This document shows, piece after piece, positions 48,362 through 55,212 of a stretch of 64,000 nucleotides of DNA; within the stretch, counting starts at the first letter, position 1; each line of letters starts with the position of its first letter. The stretch spans positions 186,001 through 250,000 of the forward strand of contig NZ_VZPP01000001.1 in the NCBI RefSeq assembly GCF_008801475.1. The letters are read 5' to 3'. The stretch comes from Pseudomonas moorei. GTDB lineage: Bacteria; Pseudomonadota; Gammaproteobacteria; Pseudomonadales; Pseudomonadaceae. A program made the translations under genes and the position numbers. The notes beneath the pieces are model-generated. The model saw nothing but the letters and a program-made list of their open reading frames with translations. It was not told the origin of the DNA and did no database searches.

Positions 48362-48552
48362 GTACAGGGTCGTGCGCAACCATTTGCGCTTGCAGCTGTA
48401 CCTGCATTGGGGTGTGATCTGGCCGGTGCTGATCTCCGGCTTGATGGCCTAACTCATCTAGGACTCAGTAGCTCATCAGCGAGCCTCGGCTTGCGCATCA
48501 GCCTGCGCATTCAGATCACACTCCGATGCAGCCTCTCCATCACCATGGAGAG
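48362..48552 (+). ncRNA. Candidate structured RNA element
   Basis: Dense nested inverted repeats: GTACAG/CTGTAC (48362-48367/48396-48401) enclosing GCGCAA/TTGCGC (374-379/384-389); a 19-bp helix (48403-48421/48512-48530) with two positions that pair only as wobble on the + strand; inside it hairpins at 422-440, 443-458, 471-484 and 492-509 (TGCGCA twice); then CTCTCCAT/ATGGAGAG (533-540/545-552). GGCCC at 48301 can pair with GGGCC at 48556. No coding frame is credible. TTGACT at 48322 is a possible -35. Confidence 0.55.
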
Positions 48553-48595
48553 ATCGGGCCAATTTGCGTCTGGCTGACGTGTACGGAGAGGGGTG

Positions 48596-49420
48596 TTATT
48601 GCTTCGACTTCTTCGGGGCTTTTGCCTCAAGATCAGCAAGCTCCTTCTTGATCTTTTCGATCCGGTTTACTCGCTGGGCGTCTGCCGCTATTTCGTATTT
48701 TTCTATGACCGCTGCCGGAATTACGATCCCTTCGATCTTTGACCATCCGTCCAGATCGAAATGTTGGCGATCACTTGCAATGTACGCAGCACCGTCTTTG
48801 TCCAGCTGGGCCTGAGCCATGAGCAATGCGCCTTCATAGCTGGTCGCCGGATAAATCTGTTTGCTACTGCCGCTGCCATCCCGGTATTGATTGAGATGAA
48901 AACTCAAGCTCCCATCAGTCTTGCCGTACAGCGAAACCAGCTTCATGCCCTCAATGTTGAATCTGCCTTTCCAAGAATCAACGTCGTAGGCTTCGTTGCT
49001 GTCGTTCCAGCTAAGGATCTCCGGCGAATAACCAGATACGAACAGGTGCGTTATCTGGCCGGCCATAAACAGCCGCAAGGTTTCGAGCTGGCTTTCGTCA
49101 GAGGCGTTAACGAAGCGGAGCAGGGTGTCGGCCTGAACTTTTGCTTTCTCCCTCACAATTCCGAGCCGTTTGCTTTGTTCCTCAATATTCCGGTTGAGCG
49201 TTGCCCGGTCTTTTTCATAACGCGCCTCAAGCTCGCGCAGGTTCTTTTCCTTCCACGATTCAGCCGGCGCATCGTGCAGGCTCTTCACGACGAAGTTCTC
49301 GCCGCTCGGAATCTCTTGCCCGGCGCTTACGAAGATCTCTTGGACGATGGTTTCTTGGGAGTTCAGCTTGCCAACGATTAGGACTTTCTTTCCGTCGTTG
49401 GTGTATTTGATATCGGTCAT
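48596..49420 (-). CDS. Phage hypothetical protein, coiled coil
   Basis: 274 aa starting MTDIKYTNDGKKVLIVGKLN. A coiled-coil segment lies at about 60-95 (NLRELEARYEKDRATLNRN), and the C terminus is Lys-rich. Codon use matches neighbours. Not recognised. Confidence 0.65.
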   Translation of the reverse strand: MTDIKYTNDGKKVLIVGKLNSQETIVQEIFVSAGQEIPSGENFVVKSLHDAPAESWKEKNLRELEARYEKDRATLNRNIEEQSKRLGIVREKAKVQADTLLRFVNASDESQLETLRLFMAGQITHLFVSGYSPEILSWNDSNEAYDVDSWKGRFNIEGMKLVSLYGKTDGSLSFHLNQYRDGSGSSKQIYPATSYEGALLMAQAQLDKDGAAYIASDRQHFDLDGWSKIEGIVIPAAVIEKYEIAADAQRVNRIEKIKKELADLEAKAPKKSKQ

Positions 49421-49485
49421 GAGTCGATCCTTTCGTTGGGCTTTCGAATGCCTCCCGGGGTGTGAGAGGCATTTGTAAAGCGCAT

Positions 49486-49509
49486 GAAAAAGCCCGCGAT
49501 GTGCGGGCT
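49486..49509 (-). terminator. Intrinsic terminator
   Basis: Stem AGCCCGC/GCGGGCT followed on the minus strand by TTTTTC, downstream of the 49528 gene. Confidence 0.75.
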
Positions 49510-49527
49510 CTTGTGAATCTTCGCCGG

Positions 49528-49704
49528 TTACTGTTTGGCGAGTTCGATCAGGCGTTTGGCTTCGAGCGCTGCGGGGCTGCCGTGCTCGGTAGGCTGCCAA
49601 GTGTTGTACTCGGCAACCATCCATCCTTCGTACTGCTTGTACAGCGCCTCAAGAGCCGCCAGCAGCTCCGGCGCCATCTTCTGCAACTCTTTCTTGTCCA
49701 TCAT
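49528..49704 (-). CDS. Small phage hypothetical protein
   Basis: 58 aa: MMDKKELQKMAPELLAALEA, then YKQYEGWMVAEYNTWQPTEH. First well-supported gene of the PL transcript, about 600 nt from the promoter. Confidence 0.55.
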   Translation of the reverse strand: MMDKKELQKMAPELLAALEALYKQYEGWMVAEYNTWQPTEHGSPAALEAKRLIELAKQ

Positions 49705-49742
49705 GGAATCCTCTGTTCGCTTCCAAATGCAGCTTAGGGGTT

Positions 49743-49922
49743 TTAAGCCGCATTTGTGAAATGAACAGATGGCGATCCTGAAACAGCAGGAAGCCATCTG
49801 AGCCCGGTCCCGCTACTGGCGTCAGACCGGGCTTGTTGCGTCAGCGGTGTTGGCCAGTTACCCGCTGCTGATTGCAGGGCTGGCCGGTCGTCTTCGGTGT
49901 GGGCTTCGAGCTTCCTACTCAT
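49743..49922 (-). CDS. Weak small ORF in PL leader
   Basis: 59 aa from ATG 49922 (MSRKLEAHTEDDRPALQSAA...). No convincing ribosome-binding site. It contains the GCCCGGTC/GACCGGGC hairpin, so the region may act as RNA instead. Confidence 0.3.
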   Translation of the reverse strand: MSRKLEAHTEDDRPALQSAAGNWPTPLTQQARSDASSGTGLRWLPAVSGSPSVHFTNAA

Positions 49923-50052
49923 GGCGTCAAACAGCCTTTGTTCGCCATGGATCACAGGTCCTTACAACATGCACGCTACAGCTCTGAATGCCCTGATTGA
50001 GTGGGGCAGGGTGCATGAGGTCCGGCGTTCCCAGCCGAGGCTATCGGGACCG

Positions 50053-50199
50053 CTAATTCAATTCTGTGTTTCGTCTCTCCACCACGCGCATCGCCGGAGT
50101 CCTCTCGCTGCCCGATGCCGCGTCTGGCGTCACATCGAGTGGCTTGCGTGGTTTCGCGTACTCACATCTGGTGAGCACGGCCAGTTCCAGAGCTGGCAT
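50053..50199 (-). CDS. Weak small ORF in PL leader (N position?)
   Basis: 48 aa, MPALELAVLTRCEYAKPRKP then an Arg-containing C terminus (SERTPAMRVVERRN). It occupies the position of lambda N, but lacks a clear Arg-rich motif. Confidence 0.35.
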   Translation of the reverse strand: MPALELAVLTRCEYAKPRKPLDVTPDAASGSERTPAMRVVERRNTELN

Positions 50200-50327
50200 G
50201 GCATCGACTATTTGTTGCTCGCACTTACCGGCTGAAACCCGGGGTAGTCGATGGCGAGGATCCTGAGCTGTTAAAGAGCGACGCGGCTTTCGCTGCTGGG
50301 CCGGTGTTTCTGTTTGGCTTGAGTCGA

Positions 50328-50356
50328 ATTTAAGCAAGCTGAAATTATCCTGTCAA
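50328..50356 (-). promoter_or_regulatory. PL-like early-left promoter
   Basis: Minus strand TTGACA (50356-50351), 17-nt spacer, TTAAAT (50333-50328), predicting RNA from about 50321 leftward. Operators 1 and 2 cover the -10 and -35. Confidence 0.7.
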
Positions 50357-50388
50357 GCATGCTGAATAAATAATTTCAGAATGCTGAA
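50330..50388. promoter_or_regulatory. OL-like operator array (three sites)
   Basis: Three 14-bp near-palindromes: TTAAGCAAGCTGAA (50330), TCAAGCATGCTGAA (50353), TTCAGAATGCTGAA (50375). Spacing is 23 and 22 bp, close to two helical turns. The consensus TTAAGCATGCTGAA recurs at OR (53194), so one repressor likely binds both. Confidence 0.75.
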
Positions 50389-50401
50389 AGCGTAGGTCGT
50401 T

Positions 50402-50425
50402 AAAAAGCCCGCTCAGTGGCGGGCT
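50402..50425 (-). terminator. Intrinsic terminator after DUF1654-like gene
   Basis: Stem AGCCCGC/GCGGGCT then TTTTTAA on the minus strand; it separates the SOS gene from PL. Confidence 0.75.
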
Positions 50426-50429
50426 CGTC

Positions 50430-50681
50430 TCACGCTTCGCAGTACTGTCGCCACCCGATCCTGATGGCGCCGTCCTCTAAGGCCTCAACCATCACGCCTG
50501 CCGTTTCGCTGATCTCATCAATGAGGCGCTGCCAATCCTCGGCGGATTCATGCTCAAGCCTTGATACCGTGATTGCCTGGACCTTTTGCACGCCAGGCGC
50601 GGCAATGAGTTTCTGAATTCGGCGTCCGGCCAGCTCATAGGACGATGGTTTTTTTGTTGTTTGCGGGGTGGGTTGAGGCAT
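50430..50681 (-). CDS. DUF1654-like protein under LexA control
   Basis: 83 aa; AAGGAG six bases before the ATG. SYELAGRRIQKLIAAPGVQK and LIDEISETAGVMVEALEDGAIRIGWR match DUF1654, a Pseudomonas family seen on chromosomes and prophages. A LexA box 20 bp upstream predicts DNA-damage induction in the lysogen. It could modulate induction; mechanism unknown. Confidence 0.72.
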   Translation of the reverse strand: MPQPTPQTTKKPSSYELAGRRIQKLIAAPGVQKVQAITVSRLEHESAEDWQRLIDEISETAGVMVEALEDGAIRIGWRQYCEA

Positions 50682-50700
50682 GCGGTGCTCCTTGCCATAG

Positions 50701-50716
50701 CTGTATGCATATACAG
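50701..50716. promoter_or_regulatory. LexA (SOS) box
   Basis: CTGTATGCATATACAG matches the LexA consensus CTGT-N8-ACAG with only one deviation from perfect TATA alternation, and lies just upstream of the DUF1654-like gene on the minus strand. Confidence 0.85.
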
Positions 50717-50803
50717 TATTTCGACTTTTAGGTTTCCGCAAGAGGTCGAAAGGGCGGTGTGAGAAATATGTAAACAAATCGCACATGTCTTTTCTGTGGG
50801 CGT

Positions 50804-50829
50804 AAAAAAGCCCGCGCTTGGCGGGCTTT
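50804..50829 (-). terminator. Intrinsic terminator of zinc-ribbon gene
   Basis: Stem AAGCCCGC/GCGGGCTT with six Ts on the minus strand, 17 bp past the stop of the 50846 gene. Confidence 0.75.
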
Positions 50830-50845
50830 GGTACGGTTCTCGCTG

Positions 50846-51424
50846 TTAGTCATCGAGAGGCGGGAATTTGCCGCTTACCGTGTCTCGATAGGCCACCTCA
50901 CTGAAAACCTTGTGCTCTTTACTCAGCAGCGTAGAAGCATGTTTTGCCTCTTCCTTCGTGGCGAAAAGTCCCGCACCAACGGTTTCACCCATCATCGGGA
51001 CAACCGAGAATCCGAGAGCGGTTATCGCTCCGATAGCATGATCTCGCTCATCTCCAGCCCTGCATGGCACAGTTGCAGCCCAGCCATTCACCAACCTAGG
51101 GCCTTGGACTGGATCTATATCGGCGCCACAGAAGCGGCATTTGATAGCAGCGGGCTTGATCATTTCAGCGCATAAAGGGCACGCCCTGGTATCTTGCACA
51201 TGCGAGGCGGCAACGGTGGATCTCTCTTTTTTCCCGCCAAACAGCATCATTAACAAGCCGCCGAGAGCAAGCAGTCCACCAATGATTGTGAAGTTCTGAC
51301 GCTCGGCCATCAGGCCAAGATTGTTCACGCGCCCCAGACCGCTTGATACCGAGACATCCATACCCATTGCGCTAATTACTACAAGAACTCCGATGATCAG
51401 TACGACTATCCCAAATTTCCGCAA
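50846..51424 (-). CDS. Membrane protein with zinc ribbon, TTG start
   Basis: 192 aa. A TTG at 51424 is chosen because GGAGGG lies seven bases upstream and yields (M)RKFGIVVLIIGVLVVIS; an ATG at 51439 has no site. Two membrane helices (about 3-21 and 46-65), a double CxxC zinc ribbon (CPLCAEMIKPAAIKCRFCG) and a C-terminal globular part. Probably lysogen-expressed; function unknown. Stand-alone gene with its own terminator. Confidence 0.7.
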   Translation of the reverse strand: MRKFGIVVLIIGVLVVISAMGMDVSVSSGLGRVNNLGLMAERQNFTIIGGLLALGGLLMMLFGGKKERSTVAASHVQDTRACPLCAEMIKPAAIKCRFCGADIDPVQGPRLVNGWAATVPCRAGDERDHAIGAITALGFSVVPMMGETVGAGLFATKEEAKHASTLLSKEHKVFSEVAYRDTVSGKFPPLDD

Positions 51425-51502
51425 GGCGCATCCCTCCATAGTTGAGTCGTAACTCTACCATGGCCCACAGCCATCATTGTCGAGCAGGGAAGGGCAGACA
51501 AC

Positions 51503-51525
51503 AAAAAGCCCGCACGGGGCGGGCT
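51503..51525 (-). terminator. Second terminator beyond the CI operon
   Basis: AGCCCGC/GCGGGCT stem with TTTTTGTT on the minus strand, about 90 bp after the first terminator. Confidence 0.65.
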
Positions 51526-51605
51526 CTCTGCAGACGGGATACTGATCCATCAGTGGCGCGGATTGTGCCCGCCCTGCGTGACGAATGTGTGACAGGGCGG
51601 AAACG

Positions 51606-51632
51606 AAAAGCCCGGCGCTAGGCCGGGCTTTT
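51606..51632 (-). terminator. Terminator of CI-membrane-gene operon
   Basis: AAAAGCCCGGC/GCCGGGCTTTT stem immediately past the stop of the 51635 gene. Confidence 0.75.
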
Positions 51633-51634
51633 AA

Positions 51635-52129
51635 TTAATGTGCGTGCCTACGTTGTGGGTGATAAACCTTCGTCGCGGTCGTCATATAAACCGCAGAGGG
51701 CGAAGGAATCGACCGCAACCTATTTGCAAAAAGGCCGAGCAGCATTGCCACAGAAGCCATCACAAAGAAGGCTAAGAAGCACACAGCTCCAGTAATCGGA
51801 TTGCGGAACATGTACATTTTCATGATCTCATCTGTGACGAGATCTTTTTCCTTTCCGCTTTCTGAATTGAGCGGACGATTGGAGAGCGTCCTGCCCAGGA
51901 TCACTGGGATTGCCAAAACGGTCATGAATGGCAGAAAGAACCAGCTTGTCGCAAAACTGAAAAAAAAGTACGCAGTGTCCTTGTCGCTTTCACTGACCCC
52001 TTTCTTATCAAAAAAGGCGACCAATAGGTCTGCAGCTTTCTCCCTATGGACAAGAGAGCGCCGACGGCAAACGAACCAATACATCACTATCAGCAATGCA
52101 GATGCGAATGCTATGAGAGTGTGCGTCAT
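51635..52129 (-). CDS. Prophage membrane protein, lysogeny operon
   Basis: 164 aa with an N-terminal helix (about 4-20), a hydrophobic hairpin (about 53-82) and another helix (about 112-134); basic tail RRHAH. Lower GC than flanking genes. It overlaps the 52126 gene (ATGA) and lies in the repressor transcript, the position of lambda rexB. Candidate superinfection exclusion or conversion gene; not recognised by family. Confidence 0.6.
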   Translation of the reverse strand: MTHTLIAFASALLIVMYWFVCRRRSLVHREKAADLLVAFFDKKGVSESDKDTAYFFFSFATSWFFLPFMTVLAIPVILGRTLSNRPLNSESGKEKDLVTDEIMKMYMFRNPITGAVCFLAFFVMASVAMLLGLFANRLRSIPSPSAVYMTTATKVYHPQRRHAH

Positions 52130-52401
52130 GTTTTCGTTCCTCCTCCAATTTTCTTTGCGCCTTTCTTTGCGGCCTTCCTGGCGTCTTTGACACGCAAAGT
52201 CGACTGTTTCTCCCTGACACTGATGCCCATGTGCCGACAGATAAGCCAGAAGAAAGGCAAAAGAAATACCAATATCACAACAGTATCAGCTACCAAGGGC
52301 GATTTAGCAGCTACGGCGTTATAAAGATTTGTAACGGCGTCGATTATTTTGGCTATGCCATCAACCCAAGAAGCTGATGGTGCTTTATCTGGACTGGCCA
52401 T
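52126..52401 (-). CDS. Small membrane protein, lysogeny operon
   Basis: 91 aa: SWVDGIAKIIDAVTNLYNAV amphipathic helix, one membrane span (about 36-55, VADTVVILVFLLPFFWLI) and a Lys-rich cytoplasmic tail (DARKAAKKGAKKIGGGTK). Downstream of CI by 75 bp on the same strand. Partner of the 51635 product by overlap. Not recognised. Confidence 0.6.
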   Translation of the reverse strand: MASPDKAPSASWVDGIAKIIDAVTNLYNAVAAKSPLVADTVVILVFLLPFFWLICRHMGISVREKQSTLRVKDARKAAKKGAKKIGGGTKT

Positions 52402-52476
52402 GCTACTCCGTTAGTAGGCAGCTCATTATTTTTCAGATGCGTGGACACCCGTACATTTCCCCGCCATGCCTGTCGC

Positions 52477-53127
52477 CTAAAACTTCTGCAACGCCCGCAC
52501 GACAACGCCCACGATTCGGCAGCGCTCGTCGAAGACTTCAATCGGGTAGCTGGGGTTCAGCGGTTTGAGGTAAAGCCTGCCGCCGTCATTCACCAGCTTC
52601 TTAAAGGTGGCCTCGTTGCTCTCCGGCAGCTTGGCGATCACCAGCTTGCCGGGTGCTGCTTCGGCTTCGGTGTCCACCAGGATCAGCGTGCCTTCGGTGA
52701 CGCTGTGCCCGACAGGCGAGGTCATCGAGTCGCCTTTGACCTCAAGCCAGAAGGCCGGGCCTTTCGAGTCGTATTCGGAGAATTCGTAGCGATCAGAAAA
52801 ACCGGCAGGGTAGGGCTCGACCGCTTCGGCCCAGGCGCCGGCGGCAACCCAGCTGATAACCGGATAGCGGTAGGACTCAACCTGATGACGGGCCTCGCCG
52901 ACGTTCGATTCGGTCTCGCGCTCACTCCCTTCGCCAATGGCAAGCCACTCGGCTCGATAACCGGTCGCCTTTGCGAGCGCGTAAAGGTTTTCAGGGCGAA
53001 GGCTTTTGCTCTCCCCTGAAATCCATTGAGTGACGGCCGAATTTGCCACACCACAAAGGGCGGCGATTTCGCCTTTCTTTTTTCCGCTGAGCTCGATGGC
53101 TCGGGCAATACGTTCGTGTCTTTCCAT
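52477..53127 (-). CDS. cI: CI-like repressor with S24 autoprotease
   Basis: 216 aa. N-terminal XRE helix-turn-helix (GEIAALCGVANSAVTQWISG, about 19-38) and a LexA/UmuD-type S24 peptidase domain: cleavage site Ala96-Gly97, Ser134 in GDSM, Lys176. RecA-triggered self-cleavage would induce the prophage. The nearest operator lies 11 bp upstream of its ATG, allowing autoregulation from PRM. Confidence 0.92.
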   Translation of the reverse strand: MERHERIARAIELSGKKKGEIAALCGVANSAVTQWISGESKSLRPENLYALAKATGYRAEWLAIGEGSERETESNVGEARHQVESYRYPVISWVAAGAWAEAVEPYPAGFSDRYEFSEYDSKGPAFWLEVKGDSMTSPVGHSVTEGTLILVDTEAEAAPGKLVIAKLPESNEATFKKLVNDGGRLYLKPLNPSYPIEVFDERCRIVGVVVRALQKF

Positions 53128-53137
53128 GGACTCAATA

Positions 53138-53207
53138 TTAAGTTAACTGAATTTAAGCATGCAGTAGCTTCAAATCGTCATTGACGCGATAACTTAAGCA
53201 TGCTGAA
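53138..53207. promoter_or_regulatory. OR-like operator array
   Basis: TTAAGTTAACTGAA (53138), TTAAGCATGCAGTA (53153) and TTAAGCATGCTGAA (53194) lie between the divergent CI and Cro-like genes. The third copy covers the PR -10. Same motif as OL. Confidence 0.75.
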
Positions 53208-53209
53208 AT
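53181..53209 (+). promoter_or_regulatory. PR-like early-right promoter
   Basis: TTGACG, 17-nt spacer, TGAAAT, leading to RNA from about 53216, 20 bp before the Cro-like ATG. Operator 53194 overlaps the -10. Confidence 0.7.
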
Positions 53210-53236
53210 TGCGCAAGGCTCGAACGAGGATGCGCA

Positions 53237-53416
53237 ATGAATACGCATGAAGTCGCCGAATTCTTCGGCAGCAAGACAAAGCTGGCACTGGCGCTGGGCA
53301 TCCGTCCAAGCGCCGTGACAATGTGGGGAGAAACCATCCCCGAATCCCGGCAGTACCAGATTCAGGTCCTCTCCAAGGGCAAATTCAAAGCGACCAAAAA
53401 AGAGCAGGCCGCCTAA
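53237..53416 (+). CDS. cro: Cro-like repressor
   Basis: 59 aa: MNTHEVAEFFGSKTKLALAL, then GIRPSAVTMWGETIPESRQY. GSKTKLALALGIRPSAVTMW is a compact helix-turn-helix and the Lys-rich tail suits DNA binding. GAGGAT lies five bases before the ATG. First gene of the rightward early operon, divergent from CI. Confidence 0.85.
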   Translation: MNTHEVAEFFGSKTKLALALGIRPSAVTMWGETIPESRQYQIQVLSKGKFKATKKEQAA

Positions 53417-53619
53417 CTGCGCCTCGAGCTTAGCGAGACAGTTGCGCGCTCAAAACCACGCAACTCATCACCGCCAAGACGATCACGCAAAGGGTTAGCG
53501 ATCCGCTCAAACGCAGGCCACAGCCTGAGCTGAGACGACAAGGGAAGGGTGGAAGCCAAGGCAACCACCAGGCAACAAAGGGCGGCTATCTCGCCTTGCA
53601 ATTCGGATTGATTGGTCAT
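53413..53619 (-). CDS. Small hypothetical protein, reverse strand
   Basis: 68 aa (MTNQSELQGEIAALCCLVVA...). Codon use looks coding, but it opposes the early-right operon, overlaps the Cro stop, and has a weak ribosome-binding site. Real product or antisense artefact. Confidence 0.4.
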   Translation of the reverse strand: MTNQSELQGEIAALCCLVVALASTLPLSSQLRLWPAFERIANPLRDRLGGDELRGFERATVSLSSRRS

Positions 53620-53702
53620 GGGTGCGTCCCCGATCAGTTGATGAACAGATCATCGCCTTGTTGGCATTGCGCCACCACGGAAACTGTAACGAGGTTTTAC
53701 GA

Positions 53703-54125
53703 ATGGACGACTTCCTGCGGGCTTGCCAGAACGCTGTTCTCGATAACGAAGCGAAAGTGCTCGCGGCAAAGATGGGTGTCGCCCATGTGAGCCTGCTGCA
53801 GCGCGCCAACCCGGACAACGACGCACACCACCTGACGGTAGAGCATCTGTTCGGCGTGTTGCTGCACACCGGCGACATGCGCCCCCTGCGTGCCCTGGCT
53901 GAGCAGTTCGGCTTTGACCTGGTAGCGAAGGACTCACCGAAGCCTCAAGTCCTCACCACGTCCCTGATCAACGTCAGCAAAGAAGTTGCCGACCTGACCA
54001 TCGCCGTTCACGACGCGCTGGCTGACAACCACGTCAACGCCTTCGAGAAAAACATGATTCGCCAAGAGATCAATCACGTTCGGCAGAGCCTGGATGTGAT
54101 GGAAGCCTCGGTGAAGGCCGCGTAA
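53703..54125 (+). CDS. Phage regulatory CII-family protein
   Basis: 140 aa from the ATG with GAGG eight bases upstream: MDDFLRACQNAVLDNEAKVL, VEHLFGVLLHTGDMRPLRAL and DLTIAVHDALAD. It matches the Pseudomonas phage CII-family regulators, which favour lysogeny. TAATG overlap with the next gene. Confidence 0.78.
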   Translation: MDDFLRACQNAVLDNEAKVLAAKMGVAHVSLLQRANPDNDAHHLTVEHLFGVLLHTGDMRPLRALAEQFGFDLVAKDSPKPQVLTTSLINVSKEVADLTIAVHDALADNHVNAFEKNMIRQEINHVRQSLDVMEASVKAA

Positions 54126-54391
54126 TGCGCCGCCCTCATCCGGCACTCCATATCAACCAGGTTCTCGATGAGGCCCTGGCTACGCTCGCCGATTCAGTTC
54201 CGGTAGAGGCGGGGGATCGTGAGTTCCACCAATTCGCAGCAGAGAAGGCTGCGGTTCTGGTTCGGCTTTCGTACAGCGAACCAGCCAAGAAAAAAGCCCG
54301 CAACGACTGCATGAGTCATTTGCGGGCTTCTTTGTCTCGTTCGGCTGCAACCGAAGCGAGCAATTCAAATATCAGGACGCAACCAGTATGA
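54125..54391 (+). CDS. Small phage hypothetical protein
   Basis: 88 aa (MRRPHPALHINQVLDEALAT...). The reading frame runs through a ten-pair hairpin (54294-54329). Overlaps at both ends favour translation; function not recognised. Confidence 0.55.
   Translation: MRRPHPALHINQVLDEALATLADSVPVEAGDREFHQFAAEKAAVLVRLSYSEPAKKKARNDCMSHLRASLSRSAATEASNSNIRTQPV
54290..54330 (-). terminator. Hairpin inside coding sequence
   Basis: AAGCCCGCAA/TTGCGGGCTT, 16-nt loop, T6 on the minus strand and weaker CTTTG on the plus. It would stop leftward RNA, or attenuate rightward RNA, before the O-like gene. Confidence 0.5.
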
Positions 54392-55212
54392 GCAATGTCA
54401 TCCCACTTCGCAATACCGGGGGATTTACCCGGATGGATAACGATCTTTACGAAGCCCTGATAGGCGCTGATCTGTCAGGCCGTGAGCTGCGTGTCGCTTT
54501 GGCGGTCCACAGACTCACCAGTGGGTACAACAAGGAGGCAGTGAAGGTCGCGGCCCTGTACATCGCCAAGATGATGTACAGCGATGAAGCGAAGGCCGTA
54601 TCGGAACGTGCAAACGTATCTCGGGCAATCAACTCACTCATCCGTCAGCGAGTTCTTTTCCGTGATGGTGGAAGTCGTGATCCGATCACTTTCTTGCCGA
54701 TAAACGAATGGAAAATCGACCCTAAATCCACTGTGTTGAAATCTACACACTGTGTAGAAAAGACACCTGCCACTGTGTCGAAAATTACACACATAAAAGA
54801 CATAAATACAAATCTTACTGCTGACGCAGTTGTCGCCGCTGTCGCTTCGACCGGTGAGGTTTTGGAATCTGAACCGGAACAGCAAGTCACCCCAGGACCT
54901 GATCAACCAGAACCAGCCAAAGTCGACCGCATCCCCTACAGCCGCATCGCCGAGATCTACAACACCGTGTGCGGCGAGAAGCTGCCCAAGTGCCTGAAGC
55001 TCTCCACGAAGCGCAAGAACCTGATCAAGGGTTGCTGGAACCTGGAGATCAACGGCGTTCACCCGTTCCGCAAAGGTGAATTCTGGACGCTGTACTTCAA
55101 CGACTGCCTGAAGAACAAACACTGGACTGGCGACAACGAACGCGGCTGGACCGCTGACATTGAGTTTCTTACCCGCCAGGACAAGGTCCTGAAAGTGTTG
55201 GAGGCCCTATGA
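54388..55212 (+). CDS. Phage replication initiator (O-like)
   Basis: 274 aa. N-terminal GGFTRMDNDLYEALIGADLSGRELRVALAV and RANVSRAINSLIRQRVL form the phage O/replisome-organiser winged-helix fold. A Pro-rich linker (about 140-185) leads to a C-terminal domain for helicase loading. Three iterons lie in its gene. ATGA-coupled to DnaB. Confidence 0.85.
   Translation: MSNVIPLRNTGGFTRMDNDLYEALIGADLSGRELRVALAVHRLTSGYNKEAVKVAALYIAKMMYSDEAKAVSERANVSRAINSLIRQRVLFRDGGSRDPITFLPINEWKIDPKSTVLKSTHCVEKTPATVSKITHIKDINTNLTADAVVAAVASTGEVLESEPEQQVTPGPDQPEPAKVDRIPYSRIAEIYNTVCGEKLPKCLKLSTKRKNLIKGCWNLEINGVHPFRKGEFWTLYFNDCLKNKHWTGDNERGWTADIEFLTRQDKVLKVLEAL
54729..54783. repeat. Iterons of the probable phage replication origin
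   Basis: CACTGTGTTGAAA (54729), CACTGTGTAGAAA (54748) and CACTGTGTCGAAA (54771): three 13-bp repeats in the O-like gene, spaced 19 and 23 bp. CTACACACTGTGTAG is a perfect palindrome across the second. An A/T-rich stretch (54784-54815) follows, suiting an unwinding element. Lambda's origin is likewise inside its O gene. Confidence 0.7.

Noticed and set aside
48465..48485. CTGATGAG on the minus strand resembling a hammerhead ribozyme core
   Set aside because: No matching stem II with a following GAAA and no UH cleavage site in register.
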